This document shows, piece after piece, positions 55,016 to 63,055 of a DNA stretch of 64,000 nt. How positions within the stretch are numbered: position 1 is the stretch's first letter; each line of letters opens with the position of its first letter. A program made the position numbers and the translations under genes. The DNA is from Halanaerobium saccharolyticum (lineage in GTDB: Bacteria; Bacillota; Halanaerobiia; Halanaerobiales; Halanaerobiaceae): NCBI RefSeq assembly GCF_003259895.1, contig NZ_QLME01000007.1:54482-118481 (forward strand), given 5' to 3'. The notes below the pieces were generated by a model. That model saw only the letters and a program-made list of their open reading frames with translations, did not search any database and was not told the DNA's origin.

Positions 55016-56394
55016 TGCTGAGCACCACCTTTATTTTTAGGTAAAATATAACCTTTTGTCCTCTGATTTTGATTAAAGTATTTTTGAGCGATTTGAACGA
55101 CCTCTTCTTTGCTTAAACTGTTAATATAATCAATTTTTTCTGCAATTAAATCGGTCTTATTAAAACGCAGAGTGCTTAAAGCATAATTAGAAGCTGCCGA
55201 ATAAATATTCCTCTGGGAAAATATTAGAGACTTCTGGTACTGCTTTTTGACCATTTCAAATTCCTGAGTGGTTATTCCCTCCGCAAAAACTTTCTGCAGC
55301 TCTCTGTCAAAAGCCTGCTGTGCCTGTTCTACCACATTCTGATTTGAAGGTATAAAATAGACTAAGGCAAAAGATTCGGTTCGAAGTGGATACATAAAAG
55401 CACCACTGTCTAAAATTATCCCCTCCTCTTTTTGCAGTTTTTCTTTTAGACGCGAACTCTGATTATTTGCCAGAATATCAATAAAAATCTCCAGGGCAGC
55501 TACTTCAAGGTTGTCAGCTGGAGGTATCTTATACAGCTGCAGAGCATAAGGTACATTTGTCTGTAAATGAACTTTATGTGTTTTTTCTTCATTTTGTTCC
55601 GGCAGTTCAAAATACTTTCGTACTATATTCTCTGATTGATAATCAGCATAATATTTTTGAGCAAGATTTTTTACAGCTTCAGCTTCAACATCACCACTGA
55701 CAACAATTAAAGCATTATTGGGTGAATAATAGCGCTGATAATAATTTTTTAATTCCGCTTTAGAAATATTATTTATATCTTCCAGCCAGCCAATAACATT
55801 ATGTTCCAAATAGCTGTCCGGAAAAGCCTCTGCTTTGATTTCTTCAAAACCTCTGGAAAAAATATTGTTTTCTGTTCGCATTCGCCTTTCCTGTTTTATA
55901 ACTTCTCGTTCCCGGTTGATTTCTTCTTTATTAAATCTTAAATTTTGCATTCTATCAGATTCCAGGGCCATTACCAGCTCCAGCATCGAAGATGGTACTT
56001 CATGGTAATAATAAGTATAATCAAAACTTGTAGCAGCATTGAGCTGGCCCCCAACTGAAGAAATCAAATCATCAATCTCACCTTCTGGTAAGTTTTCAGT
56101 TCCTAAAAACATCAGATGTTCTAAAAAATGAGAAATACCAGTCTGTCCTTCTTTCTCATCAATTGAACCTACATTATAATAAATTGAATATCTAAGCAGT
56201 GGAATTGAATGATCAGGAAAAACCATAACCTGAAGTCCATTGCCTAATTTAAAGCTCTGATATTCTGGCTGCTCAAGCTCAATTTCTGCTGCTGCAGCTG
56301 TTAAAGTAATAAATATAGTTAGTGATAAAATACACATAAATAGTAAAAATAATTTTTCTTTTTTAATAAAAAATTTCTGTTTCAGTTTTTTCAC
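55012..56394 (-). CDS. M16 family zinc metallopeptidase, catalytic subunit
   Basis: 460 residues, with a lysine-rich N-terminus and a membrane or signal segment (about 16-36, ending TAAAA). The zinc motif HFLEH is in GISHFLEHLMFLG, with a downstream glutamate in NREREVIKQERR. The C-terminal half has the M16 clamp domain (ILANNQSSRLKEKLQ). The pair resembles PqqL/YmxG-type heterodimeric peptidases; the substrate is unknown. Confidence 0.93.
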   Translation of the reverse strand: MKKLKQKFFIKKEKLFLLFMCILSLTIFITLTAAAAEIELEQPEYQSFKLGNGLQVMVFPDHSIPLLRYSIYYNVGSIDEKEGQTGISHFLEHLMFLGTENLPEGEIDDLISSVGGQLNAATSFDYTYYYHEVPSSMLELVMALESDRMQNLRFNKEEINREREVIKQERRMRTENNIFSRGFEEIKAEAFPDSYLEHNVIGWLEDINNISKAELKNYYQRYYSPNNALIVVSGDVEAEAVKNLAQKYYADYQSENIVRKYFELPEQNEEKTHKVHLQTNVPYALQLYKIPPADNLEVAALEIFIDILANNQSSRLKEKLQKEEGIILDSGAFMYPLRTESFALVYFIPSNQNVVEQAQQAFDRELQKVFAEGITTQEFEMVKKQYQKSLIFSQRNIYSAASNYALSTLRFNKTDLIAEKIDYINSLSKEEVVQIAQKYFNQNQRTKGYILPKNKGGAQQ

Positions 56395-56482
56395 GTCTAT
56401 CTGCCTCCCTTATTTTAGTAAATCATTTTTTTGAGCGGCCGGATTATTAAGGTTAAAAATAATTTTCCAGCCTTAAATTTCT

Positions 56483-56863
56483 TTATTTGTCTTCGAGTAC
56501 ATGTTCCAGACCCTGACCGAAAAGACACATTACATGGTCATCATCAAGAGAATAATAGACTGAACGACCTTCTTTACGATACTTAACCAGTTTATTATTT
56601 CTTAAAACTCTGAGCTGATGAGAGATTGCAGAAGAACTCATATCCAGTAATTCCGAAAGATCACAGACACACAATTCCCTTTCTTTGAGAGCATAAAGAA
56701 TTTTAATTCTGGTTGGATCTCCCATGGTTTTAAATAATTCTGCCAGATCATAAACTACATCATCAGCCAGTGTTTTTTCTTTCATTATCTTTACTACCTG
56801 GTTATCTGGATTAAAAACCTCACATATATCACACATTGCCATTTCTTTTAATTGTGCTGTCAT
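56483..56863 (-). CDS. cadC: ArsR/SmtB metal-sensing repressor (CadC-like)
   Basis: 126 residues. It has the winged-helix core FKTMGDPTRIKILYALKERELCVCDLSELL and SSSAISHQLRVLR. ELCVCD in helix 3, together with an N-terminal CDIC, forms the four-cysteine site of CadC (Cd/Pb). The C-terminal DDDHVMC and LEHVLED also match the helix-5 zinc site. GGAGTGA precedes the ATG. It follows cadA in the same operon, so the repressor is made with the pump it controls. Confidence 0.92.
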   Translation of the reverse strand: MTAQLKEMAMCDICEVFNPDNQVVKIMKEKTLADDVVYDLAELFKTMGDPTRIKILYALKERELCVCDLSELLDMSSSAISHQLRVLRNNKLVKYRKEGRSVYYSLDDDHVMCLFGQGLEHVLEDK

Positions 56864-56927
56864 TTTAATTCACTCCATTTCATTAATAATAAAATCTATA
56901 GTTAATAATTCCAACCAAATAGTCAGT

Positions 56928-59081
56928 TTAGATATTATCTGTTTTTAAAATCCTCATGACATTAAATACAGCCATTAGAGCAACTCCAACATCGGCAAAT
57001 ACAGCTGCCCACATTGAGGCCATTCCAAAAATACTTAATATCATAACAACTGCTTTAATTGAAAGAGCCATAATAATATTCTGCCAGACCAGTCTTTTAG
57101 TTTTAGCAGCAATATTTAAGGCTGTAACTATTTTGGAAGGTTCATCAGTCATCAAAACTACATCTGCAGCTTCAACTGCAGCATCTGAACCAAGTCCTCC
57201 CATAGCAATTCCTAGATCGGAGCGTGCAAGTACAGGAGCATCATTAATTCCATCACCCACAAAAGCCAATTTTTTTGACTTACTTAACAGTTCTTCCACT
57301 TTTTCTACTTTCTGATCAGGCAGTAATCCTGCATAATAATTATCAAGTCCCAGTTTTGAAGCAACTTCAGCTGCTGTTAACTCATTATCTCCAGTCAGCA
57401 TTGCTAAATTTTTTATTCCCATATTTTTAAGGCTGGAAATTGCATCTACAGCATCTTTTTTTAGCTGATCAGAAATTATAATTGAAGCTAAAAATTGACC
57501 ATTCTGAGCCAGATAAACAGCAGTGCCGGTGCTATCTGATTTTTGGATGTTAATATTATTTTTCTGCATAAGTCTTTCATTTCCTGCTAAAATTTTATTA
57601 TTACCCAGTACAGCTTTAATTCCAGCTCCAGAAATTTCCTGATAATCACTATCTGCAGAGTGTTTTTTATAATCTCCTGCTGCCTCAACAATTGACTGAG
57701 CAATAGGATGATTGGAAAATTGTTCTGCCTCTGCAGCAATATTCAAAATTTCTTCTCGACTGTGATCACTGTAAATATTTACTTCAGTTACTTTAAAATC
57801 GCCTTCAGTTAGAGTTCCAGTTTTATCAAAGATAATACTGTCCAGTTCATTTAGAGCTTCCAGATAATTTCCACCTTTAACTAAGATACCATTTTTAGAT
57901 GATAGACCTATACCTCCAAAAAAACCAAGTGGTATAGAAACAACAAGAGCACAGGGACAGGAAACTACCAAAAAGACTAAGGCTCTATAAAACCAGGGAC
58001 TGAAAGCTGCTCCAGTAAATAGAGGTGGTAAAACTGCAACTAAGGCTGCTGTTAAAACCACAAAAGGCGTATAATAACGGGCAAATTTAGTAATAAACTG
58101 CTCGGTTGGTGCTTTTTTAGAACTTGCATTTTCCACCAATTCTAATATTTTTTTAACAGTAGAATTCTTATATTCTTTAGTTACTTTAACAGTGATTAAT
58201 TTATTTAAATTGATCATACCACTTAAAACCTGATCACCTTCTGCTACATCTTTTGGCAGAGATTCTCCTGTTAAAGCTGAAGTTTCAAGTGCTGTCTCTC
58301 CACTTACTATTTTACCATCTACAGGGATTTTTTCTCCTGCCTTAACAGCTATTAAATCACCAACATTCAATTGTTCCGGTTCAACTTTAATGATTTCTTC
58401 ATCTTTAACTAAATTAGCATATTCAGCCTGAATATCCATTAAATCCTTAATGGAACGCCTGGAATTATTAACTGCCCTTTCCTGAAATAATTCTCCTACC
58501 ATATAAAAGAGCATTACTGCAACTGCTTCCGGATATTCGCGAATTCCAAAGGCACCTATTGTTGCAATGACCATTAAAAAGTTTTCATCAAAAATCTGGC
58601 CGCGGCCGATATTTAAAACAGCTGATTTAAGAACAGGATAACCAATCAAAAAATATGCTGTTATGTAAGCTGGTAGAGCCAGTGTATTAAAAATAGTATT
58701 GGCAAAAAGATTTAGATGAGAAAAACTGAGTGCAAAAACAAAAAACAGAGCTCCGATAAAAATGTTTTTCTTCCCCCAGAGATAATCTTTAAGAGAGAAG
58801 TTATCTTGATTATTATCTTTCTGATTTCCCCCTTTATCTTTAACTTTAACCCCGGGCTCAATCTGATCTGAAATCTTCTGTAATTCTTCTTTAATTTTAT
58901 CCAGTCTGGACTCTTCTGCTGCAACTTTAAGAGTGGAAGTTGCAAAGTTAAGCTCTACATTTTCCATACCCTCAAGTTGTTTAACCTGATCCTCAATTTT
59001 TAAGGCACAGTTTGAGCAGCTTAATCCTTCCAGCTCAAATTCTTTTTCATTCTTTTCTTTTTTTTCTACGGTATTCTGCAT
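56928..59081 (-). CDS. cadA: Heavy metal P1B-ATPase (Zn/Cd/Pb exporter)
   Basis: About 717 residues. One N-terminal HMA domain with GLSCSNCALKIE, membrane segments, the CPC motif in VVSCPCALVVSIP, DKTGTLTEG (phosphorylated aspartate), FSNHPIAQSI (HP motif), and GDGINDAPVLARSD. CPC with the downstream lysine and aspartate (GVALMAVFNV end) fits the Zn/Cd/Pb subgroup rather than copper. The ATG at 59081 has GAGGTGGAG upstream. A SmtB/CzrA-type operator lies in front of it, and cadC follows 64 bp downstream. Confidence 0.95.
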   Translation of the reverse strand: MQNTVEKKEKNEKEFELEGLSCSNCALKIEDQVKQLEGMENVELNFATSTLKVAAEESRLDKIKEELQKISDQIEPGVKVKDKGGNQKDNNQDNFSLKDYLWGKKNIFIGALFFVFALSFSHLNLFANTIFNTLALPAYITAYFLIGYPVLKSAVLNIGRGQIFDENFLMVIATIGAFGIREYPEAVAVMLFYMVGELFQERAVNNSRRSIKDLMDIQAEYANLVKDEEIIKVEPEQLNVGDLIAVKAGEKIPVDGKIVSGETALETSALTGESLPKDVAEGDQVLSGMINLNKLITVKVTKEYKNSTVKKILELVENASSKKAPTEQFITKFARYYTPFVVLTAALVAVLPPLFTGAAFSPWFYRALVFLVVSCPCALVVSIPLGFFGGIGLSSKNGILVKGGNYLEALNELDSIIFDKTGTLTEGDFKVTEVNIYSDHSREEILNIAAEAEQFSNHPIAQSIVEAAGDYKKHSADSDYQEISGAGIKAVLGNNKILAGNERLMQKNNINIQKSDSTGTAVYLAQNGQFLASIIISDQLKKDAVDAISSLKNMGIKNLAMLTGDNELTAAEVASKLGLDNYYAGLLPDQKVEKVEELLSKSKKLAFVGDGINDAPVLARSDLGIAMGGLGSDAAVEAADVVLMTDEPSKIVTALNIAAKTKRLVWQNIIMALSIKAVVMILSIFGMASMWAAVFADVGVALMAVFNVMRILKTDNI

Positions 59082-59114
59082 TTTTCTCCACCTCAACTTT
59101 TTATTTATTATATA

Positions 59115-59128
59115 TGAACAATTATTCA
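59115..59128 (-). promoter_or_regulatory. ArsR/SmtB-type operator of cadA-cadC
   Basis: TGAACAATTATTCA, within ATATGAACAATTATTCAAG, matches the well-known 12-2-12 palindrome bound by SmtB/CzrA/CadC regulators (TGAA-N6-TTCA). A -10 like TATAAT overlaps its edge on the minus strand, 30-40 bp before the cadA start. The rest of the 59082-59295 spacer holds the next terminator. Confidence 0.72.
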
Positions 59129-59237
59129 AGTATTTGTTAGATTAATTATAGAATATTTTTTTACTGCTGTCAAGATAGATTTTGAGCTTAACTAATATTA
59201 TCCTCAATTTACAATCGGCTATCATTTTCTGGATAAT

Positions 59238-59272
59238 AAAAAACTCCCCATTAAAAGTTTATAATGAGGAGC
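59238..59272 (-). terminator. Terminator after the LysM-M23 gene
   Basis: On the minus strand, CTCCTCATTA pairs with TAATGGGGAG (one wobble) and is followed by TTTTTTATT. It separates the M23 gene from cadA. Confidence 0.85.
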
Positions 59273-59295
59273 AATAATCTCTGGCTATTCATTTT

Positions 59296-60435
59296 TTACC
59301 TGTTAATATAATCTAGAGGATTCTCGGGCCGTCCATTGACCTGTACCTCAAAATGTAAATGAGGTCCCGTAGAATTACCGGTATTACCGGAACGAGAAAT
59401 AACTTCTCCTTTACCTACTGATTCGCCTTCTCTAACCAAAAGTTTTGAGTTATGAGCATAAAGAGTTCTCAGACCTCTTTGATGTTCGAGAATTACCACA
59501 TAGCCGTAACCTGTGGCCCAGCCGCTGTAAACAACCCGACCAGAACTAACTGCCCGAATGGGACTCCCCATCGGAGCTGCAAAATCAATTCCTTCGTGCA
59601 TTCTACCCCAGCGTGGTCCATAATAGGAGGTGATGCGGGTATTAATTGGAGACATAAATTTCTGATCCAGGCGATCCTGATAACTAAATTCTGGTTTTGC
59701 CCCCCTTAAAATTAATTTCTGATCAATTTTAAGAGAAGAGGCATCTTCTATATTATTATCTTTCATTATAGTTTCTCTTTTAAGCTCAAACTTACGGGCA
59801 ATACTGTCCACACTTTCTCCAGGAGAAACCCGATAGATAATTCCTCTAACAGGTAAAATCTTAAATTCCTGTCCTGGCTTAATACTGTTCATATTACTGA
59901 TATTATTAGCACCAATCAGAGAATCAATATTCAGACCATGTTTATGTGCTATATCCCAGAGTGTTTCTCCACTTCTTACTTTATGTACTTTAACCTGATC
60001 GATTAATTGAGGCGCATGTCGTTTTTCAAATGCTGTTTCTTGATTATCTGGAACCTCATTCTTGTTATCATCTTTTCTAGGCTCAGTAAAAGTGGTGTCT
60101 TTATCTCTATTTAAATTAAAATTATTATCTATTGCCTGCAGTCTGCTTGCCTGCTCGGAGGCTGAATCCTCATCTTCTTTTAGAGCAAGCTGTTCTGACA
60201 TTTGACCATTATCTTTATTAACCGAATTATTTATATTATTATCACTAATATTTGTTGTTATATTTCTGCTTTCCTGGACCCGACGACTGCTCTGTTTAAT
60301 TTCTCTATGTTGATTATTGGTAATTCCAATTCGCCCACCTACATTCATCGAATTACTGTAGGCAGAAAAGGTAAGTAAAATAAATATTATAAAAAACCCG
60401 GTTAAACGTTCTCGTCTTCTCAATTTTTCCTCCAC
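59296..60435 (-). CDS. LysM-M23 peptidoglycan hydrolase
   Basis: 379 residues. An N-terminal membrane segment (about 12-28) anchors or exports it; then a low-complexity linker rich in N, D, S; two LysM domains (VHKVRSGETLWDIAHKHG about 150-193, YRVSPGESVDSIARKF about 200-243); and a C-terminal M23 domain with zinc ligands in MHEGIDFAAP and HLHFEVQVNG. It cuts or regulates cuts in peptidoglycan cross-links at the envelope. Confidence 0.95.
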   Translation of the reverse strand: MEEKLRRRERLTGFFIIFILLTFSAYSNSMNVGGRIGITNNQHREIKQSSRRVQESRNITTNISDNNINNSVNKDNGQMSEQLALKEDEDSASEQASRLQAIDNNFNLNRDKDTTFTEPRKDDNKNEVPDNQETAFEKRHAPQLIDQVKVHKVRSGETLWDIAHKHGLNIDSLIGANNISNMNSIKPGQEFKILPVRGIIYRVSPGESVDSIARKFELKRETIMKDNNIEDASSLKIDQKLILRGAKPEFSYQDRLDQKFMSPINTRITSYYGPRWGRMHEGIDFAAPMGSPIRAVSSGRVVYSGWATGYGYVVILEHQRGLRTLYAHNSKLLVREGESVGKGEVISRSGNTGNSTGPHLHFEVQVNGRPENPLDYINR

Positions 60436-60556
60436 CTTTTTTGAAAATAATTAGTTTTAATGCATGTTAATGAAAATTGTTATCTACTTTACTATTATAA
60501 CAGAATTCAGCAGCTATTTAAAGACTATGAGATTAAAAATAAATTAAATATTTGCT

Positions 60557-61642
60557 TTAACTAATATTGTCCAGAAATAGATCCACAACTAAGGGGGAGA
60601 ACTGTTTTCCGCGATTATTAATAATTCTCTTAATTGCTTCTTCTTTTTTAAGTGATTTTCTATATGAGCGGTCAGAAGTCATAGCTTCCCAGGCATCAGC
60701 AACAGAAACAATCTGTGAAATAACTGGAATCTCTTCTCCTCTCAGACCATCAGGATAGCCGCTGCCATCCCAGTGTTCATGGTGATGGAGTATATATTTA
60801 GCAATCTTTTTTAATTCAGCTGAATCTTTTAAAGTTTTATAAGCTAATTCGGGATGTTTTTTTATTTCAGAAAATTCTTTTTGAGTTAAAGGTCCTTTTT
60901 TATTTAATATTGACGCCGGGATTAAAGTCTTACCAATATCATGCAAAATACCTGTCCAATAAGTATTTTTAACCTCTGCTCTATTTAAGTCCATACTTTT
61001 TGCAAGCTTTCTGCTCAACTCTGCTACTTTCTTATTATGTCCTGCTGTATATTTATCATGCAGTCCAAGCAGATTACTTAAGGATAAAATAATCTCCTGG
61101 TTAAATTTTTCCTGTAATTTTTGATAACGGTCTGCTGTTAAATAAGAGGAGGCAATCTTTTCTAAAATTGAAACCATTTTTACTGATTGCAGACTGAAAA
61201 CTTTAGAGCTTTGATCCTCAATATATAAAATCACCCCTCCCAGAAAATCATTGTTAACTTTTAAATTTATAGTAAGCTTTTTATTTTCTTTTTGATATTT
61301 AAAAATAATATCGGTAGAATATTTTTGTTCCGGGCCCTCATAAAATCTTTCTCCATTTATAAAAATATCATCTTTCCTATAAACTTTTTCTAAAAAATAT
61401 GCAGACTCTTCTTTATTGATAACTATTCTTCCATAATCAGCCTCTGGAATTAAATTTAATGATTTATTCAGAATCAAGTATAAAAAATCAACTTCATTCT
61501 CTGCCTGATTAATTTCTTCAATAATTTCAATTATACTTTCAATATTTAAGTTTAGTTCAGCCAATTTTAAATAGGAATTCCTTAATCTCCAGCTCTGCTC
61601 ACCTATCATTTCATTGGCTCCAGCGGTAAAATTAGTTTTCAT
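60557..61642 (-). CDS. HD-GYP domain protein with N-terminal sensor
   Basis: 361 residues. The N-terminal half (about 1-190) looks like a GAF-type domain with low similarity (FLYLILNKSLNLIPEADYG). The C-terminal half is HD-GYP: LHDIGKTLIPASILNKKGPL, HHEHWDGSGYPDGLRGEEIP and VADAWEAMTSDRSYR; ligands and GYP are intact. It probably breaks down c-di-GMP. It resembles the C-terminus of the protein at 3323-5221. The 5'-most start codon at 61642 is an ATG with weak spacing; AAAGGAGA precedes it. Confidence 0.92.
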   Translation of the reverse strand: MKTNFTAGANEMIGEQSWRLRNSYLKLAELNLNIESIIEIIEEINQAENEVDFLYLILNKSLNLIPEADYGRIVINKEESAYFLEKVYRKDDIFINGERFYEGPEQKYSTDIIFKYQKENKKLTINLKVNNDFLGGVILYIEDQSSKVFSLQSVKMVSILEKIASSYLTADRYQKLQEKFNQEIILSLSNLLGLHDKYTAGHNKKVAELSRKLAKSMDLNRAEVKNTYWTGILHDIGKTLIPASILNKKGPLTQKEFSEIKKHPELAYKTLKDSAELKKIAKYILHHHEHWDGSGYPDGLRGEEIPVISQIVSVADAWEAMTSDRSYRKSLKKEEAIKRIINNRGKQFSPLVVDLFLDNIS

Positions 61643-61815
61643 ATTATCTCCTTTCTGGATAATTAAATTATAAATATCCTGGTTTATTAATTATTATACC
61701 ATATTTTTACATAAATAGGTAATAATTTTAAGTTGAACTTTTTTAAAGGAATTTAAAGATTTAAATAGAAAATAAGTAATAAGATAATAATAACTAATTC
61801 GGAAAGGATGATAAA

Positions 61816-62061
61816 ATGTTTGATTTAACATTATACTATTTTCCAACCTGCCCTTACTGCAAAAAGGTCTTACAAGTTATTGAAAATAATGATTTAGATG
61901 AAATTGAATTAAAAAATATTAATCAGGATCAGGAGGCTGAAGCAGAGTTAATTGAAGTGGGAGGTAAAAGACAGGTACCCTGTTTATTTATCGATGGTGA
62001 ACCTTTATATGAGTCAGATGAGATTGTTGCCTGGCTGAAAAGTAATCTGGTTGATAACTAA
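61816..62061 (+). CDS. Glutaredoxin-like protein
   Basis: 81 residues, a thioredoxin fold: LTLYYFPTCPYCKKVLQVIE with the redox motif CPYC, then VGGKRQVPCLFIDGEPLYESDEIVAWL, the conserved TVP-type cis-proline and substrate-binding end. It may pair with glutathione or another low-molecular-weight thiol. AAAGGATGATAAA precedes the ATG. Monocistronic on the plus strand, ending at a strong terminator. Confidence 0.93.
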   Translation: MFDLTLYYFPTCPYCKKVLQVIENNDLDEIELKNINQDQEAEAELIEVGGKRQVPCLFIDGEPLYESDEIVAWLKSNLVDN

Positions 62062-62105
62062 ATAATAACTATAATTTAAATTTAAAAATCAAATTAATAT
62101 AATAA

Positions 62106-62142
62106 GGGGAGCCACAGCAATTAAAGCCAGGCTCCCTTTATT
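62106..62142. terminator. Terminator between the glutaredoxin and rpiA genes
   Basis: GGGAGCC (62107-62113) and GGCTCCC (62130-62136) with a 16-nt loop, followed by TTTATTTTTT on the plus strand; the opposite strand also ends in a T-containing run, so it may serve both convergent genes. Confidence 0.85.
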
Positions 62143-62152
62143 TTTTATCAAT

Positions 62153-62821
62153 CTATTTTTCTAATACTTCAATATGACCATCATTATAGCCAACAACCAC
62201 TATTTCTGCCATTTCTGCAAAGATTCCATTTTCTACTACTCCCGGCAATTTATTCAACTCCACCGTTAATTTTACAGGATCTTTAATTTTCCCAAAGTTA
62301 CAATCCAGAATATAATTATCGTTATCAGTTATAAAAATTTCTCCATTTTCTTTTCTAATTTCTGAACTGCAGCTAAATTTTTCAATCATCCGCTGTGTAT
62401 ACTTCCAGCTGAAAGGAGTAATTTCTACTGGTAAGGGAAAGGCGCCAAGATGTTCAACCAGTTTAGATTCATCAACAACAATAATCAGCTTCTCAGTAGC
62501 AGAAGCTACGATTTTTTCTCTTAATAAAGCGCCTCCTCCACCTTTAATTAAATTAAATTGTGGATCAACCTCATCTGCACCATCAATGGTTAAATCAAGT
62601 GAGTTCACTTCAGCTAACTCTACCAGTTCTATTCCTTCCTCCGCAGCTAGTTTTGCGGTCTCTTTAGAGGTAGGAACAGCCTTTACTTTCAATCCATTTC
62701 TAACCATTTCTCCTACTTTTTTGATCGCATAATAGGCAGTAGAACCAGTTCCCAGACCAATTATCATTCCAGCTTCGATATATTCTGCTGCTTTTTCTCC
62801 AGTTAATTTTTTTGCTTTCAT
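62153..62821 (-). CDS. rpiA: Ribose-5-phosphate isomerase A
   Basis: 222 residues. GMIIGLGTGSTAYYAIK, the catalytic DGADEVDPQFNLIKGGGGALLREK, VVDESKLVEHLG, and FPLPVEITPFSW are conserved in RpiA. It interconverts ribose 5-phosphate and ribulose 5-phosphate. AAAGGAGA lies about 8 nt ahead of the ATG. The 234-bp region upstream (62822-63055) is AT-rich, with a possible TATAAT promoter for rpiA and the terminator of the next gene. Confidence 0.97.
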   Translation of the reverse strand: MKAKKLTGEKAAEYIEAGMIIGLGTGSTAYYAIKKVGEMVRNGLKVKAVPTSKETAKLAAEEGIELVELAEVNSLDLTIDGADEVDPQFNLIKGGGGALLREKIVASATEKLIIVVDESKLVEHLGAFPLPVEITPFSWKYTQRMIEKFSCSSEIRKENGEIFITDNDNYILDCNFGKIKDPVKLTVELNKLPGVVENGIFAEMAEIVVVGYNDGHIEVLEK

Positions 62822-62990
62822 CAGCCATCTCTCCTTTAAAATTTTATTTTCTATGATTTTTTTATCCTGTTAATTGACTTTAAATATTATAAGGAACTAT
62901 TAAAATTTAAATATAAAAAAAGACCTGGAAGTCTACTATCAAATTAAATCTTATCAAAAGTAAAATATATATTCAACTACTTAAATGTCA

Positions 62991-63016
62991 AAAGGCGACC
63001 AGAATTATCTGGCCGC
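62991..63016 (-). terminator. Terminator of the FMN-binding-like gene
   Basis: On the minus strand, GCGGCCAG pairs with CTGGTCGC (one G-U) over a 6-nt loop, then CTTTTG. It lies 40 bp after the stop codon at 63056. Confidence 0.75.
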
Positions 63017-63055
63017 TTGCTTTACTTTAAGTATAGATTAATTTATTAAAATGTT

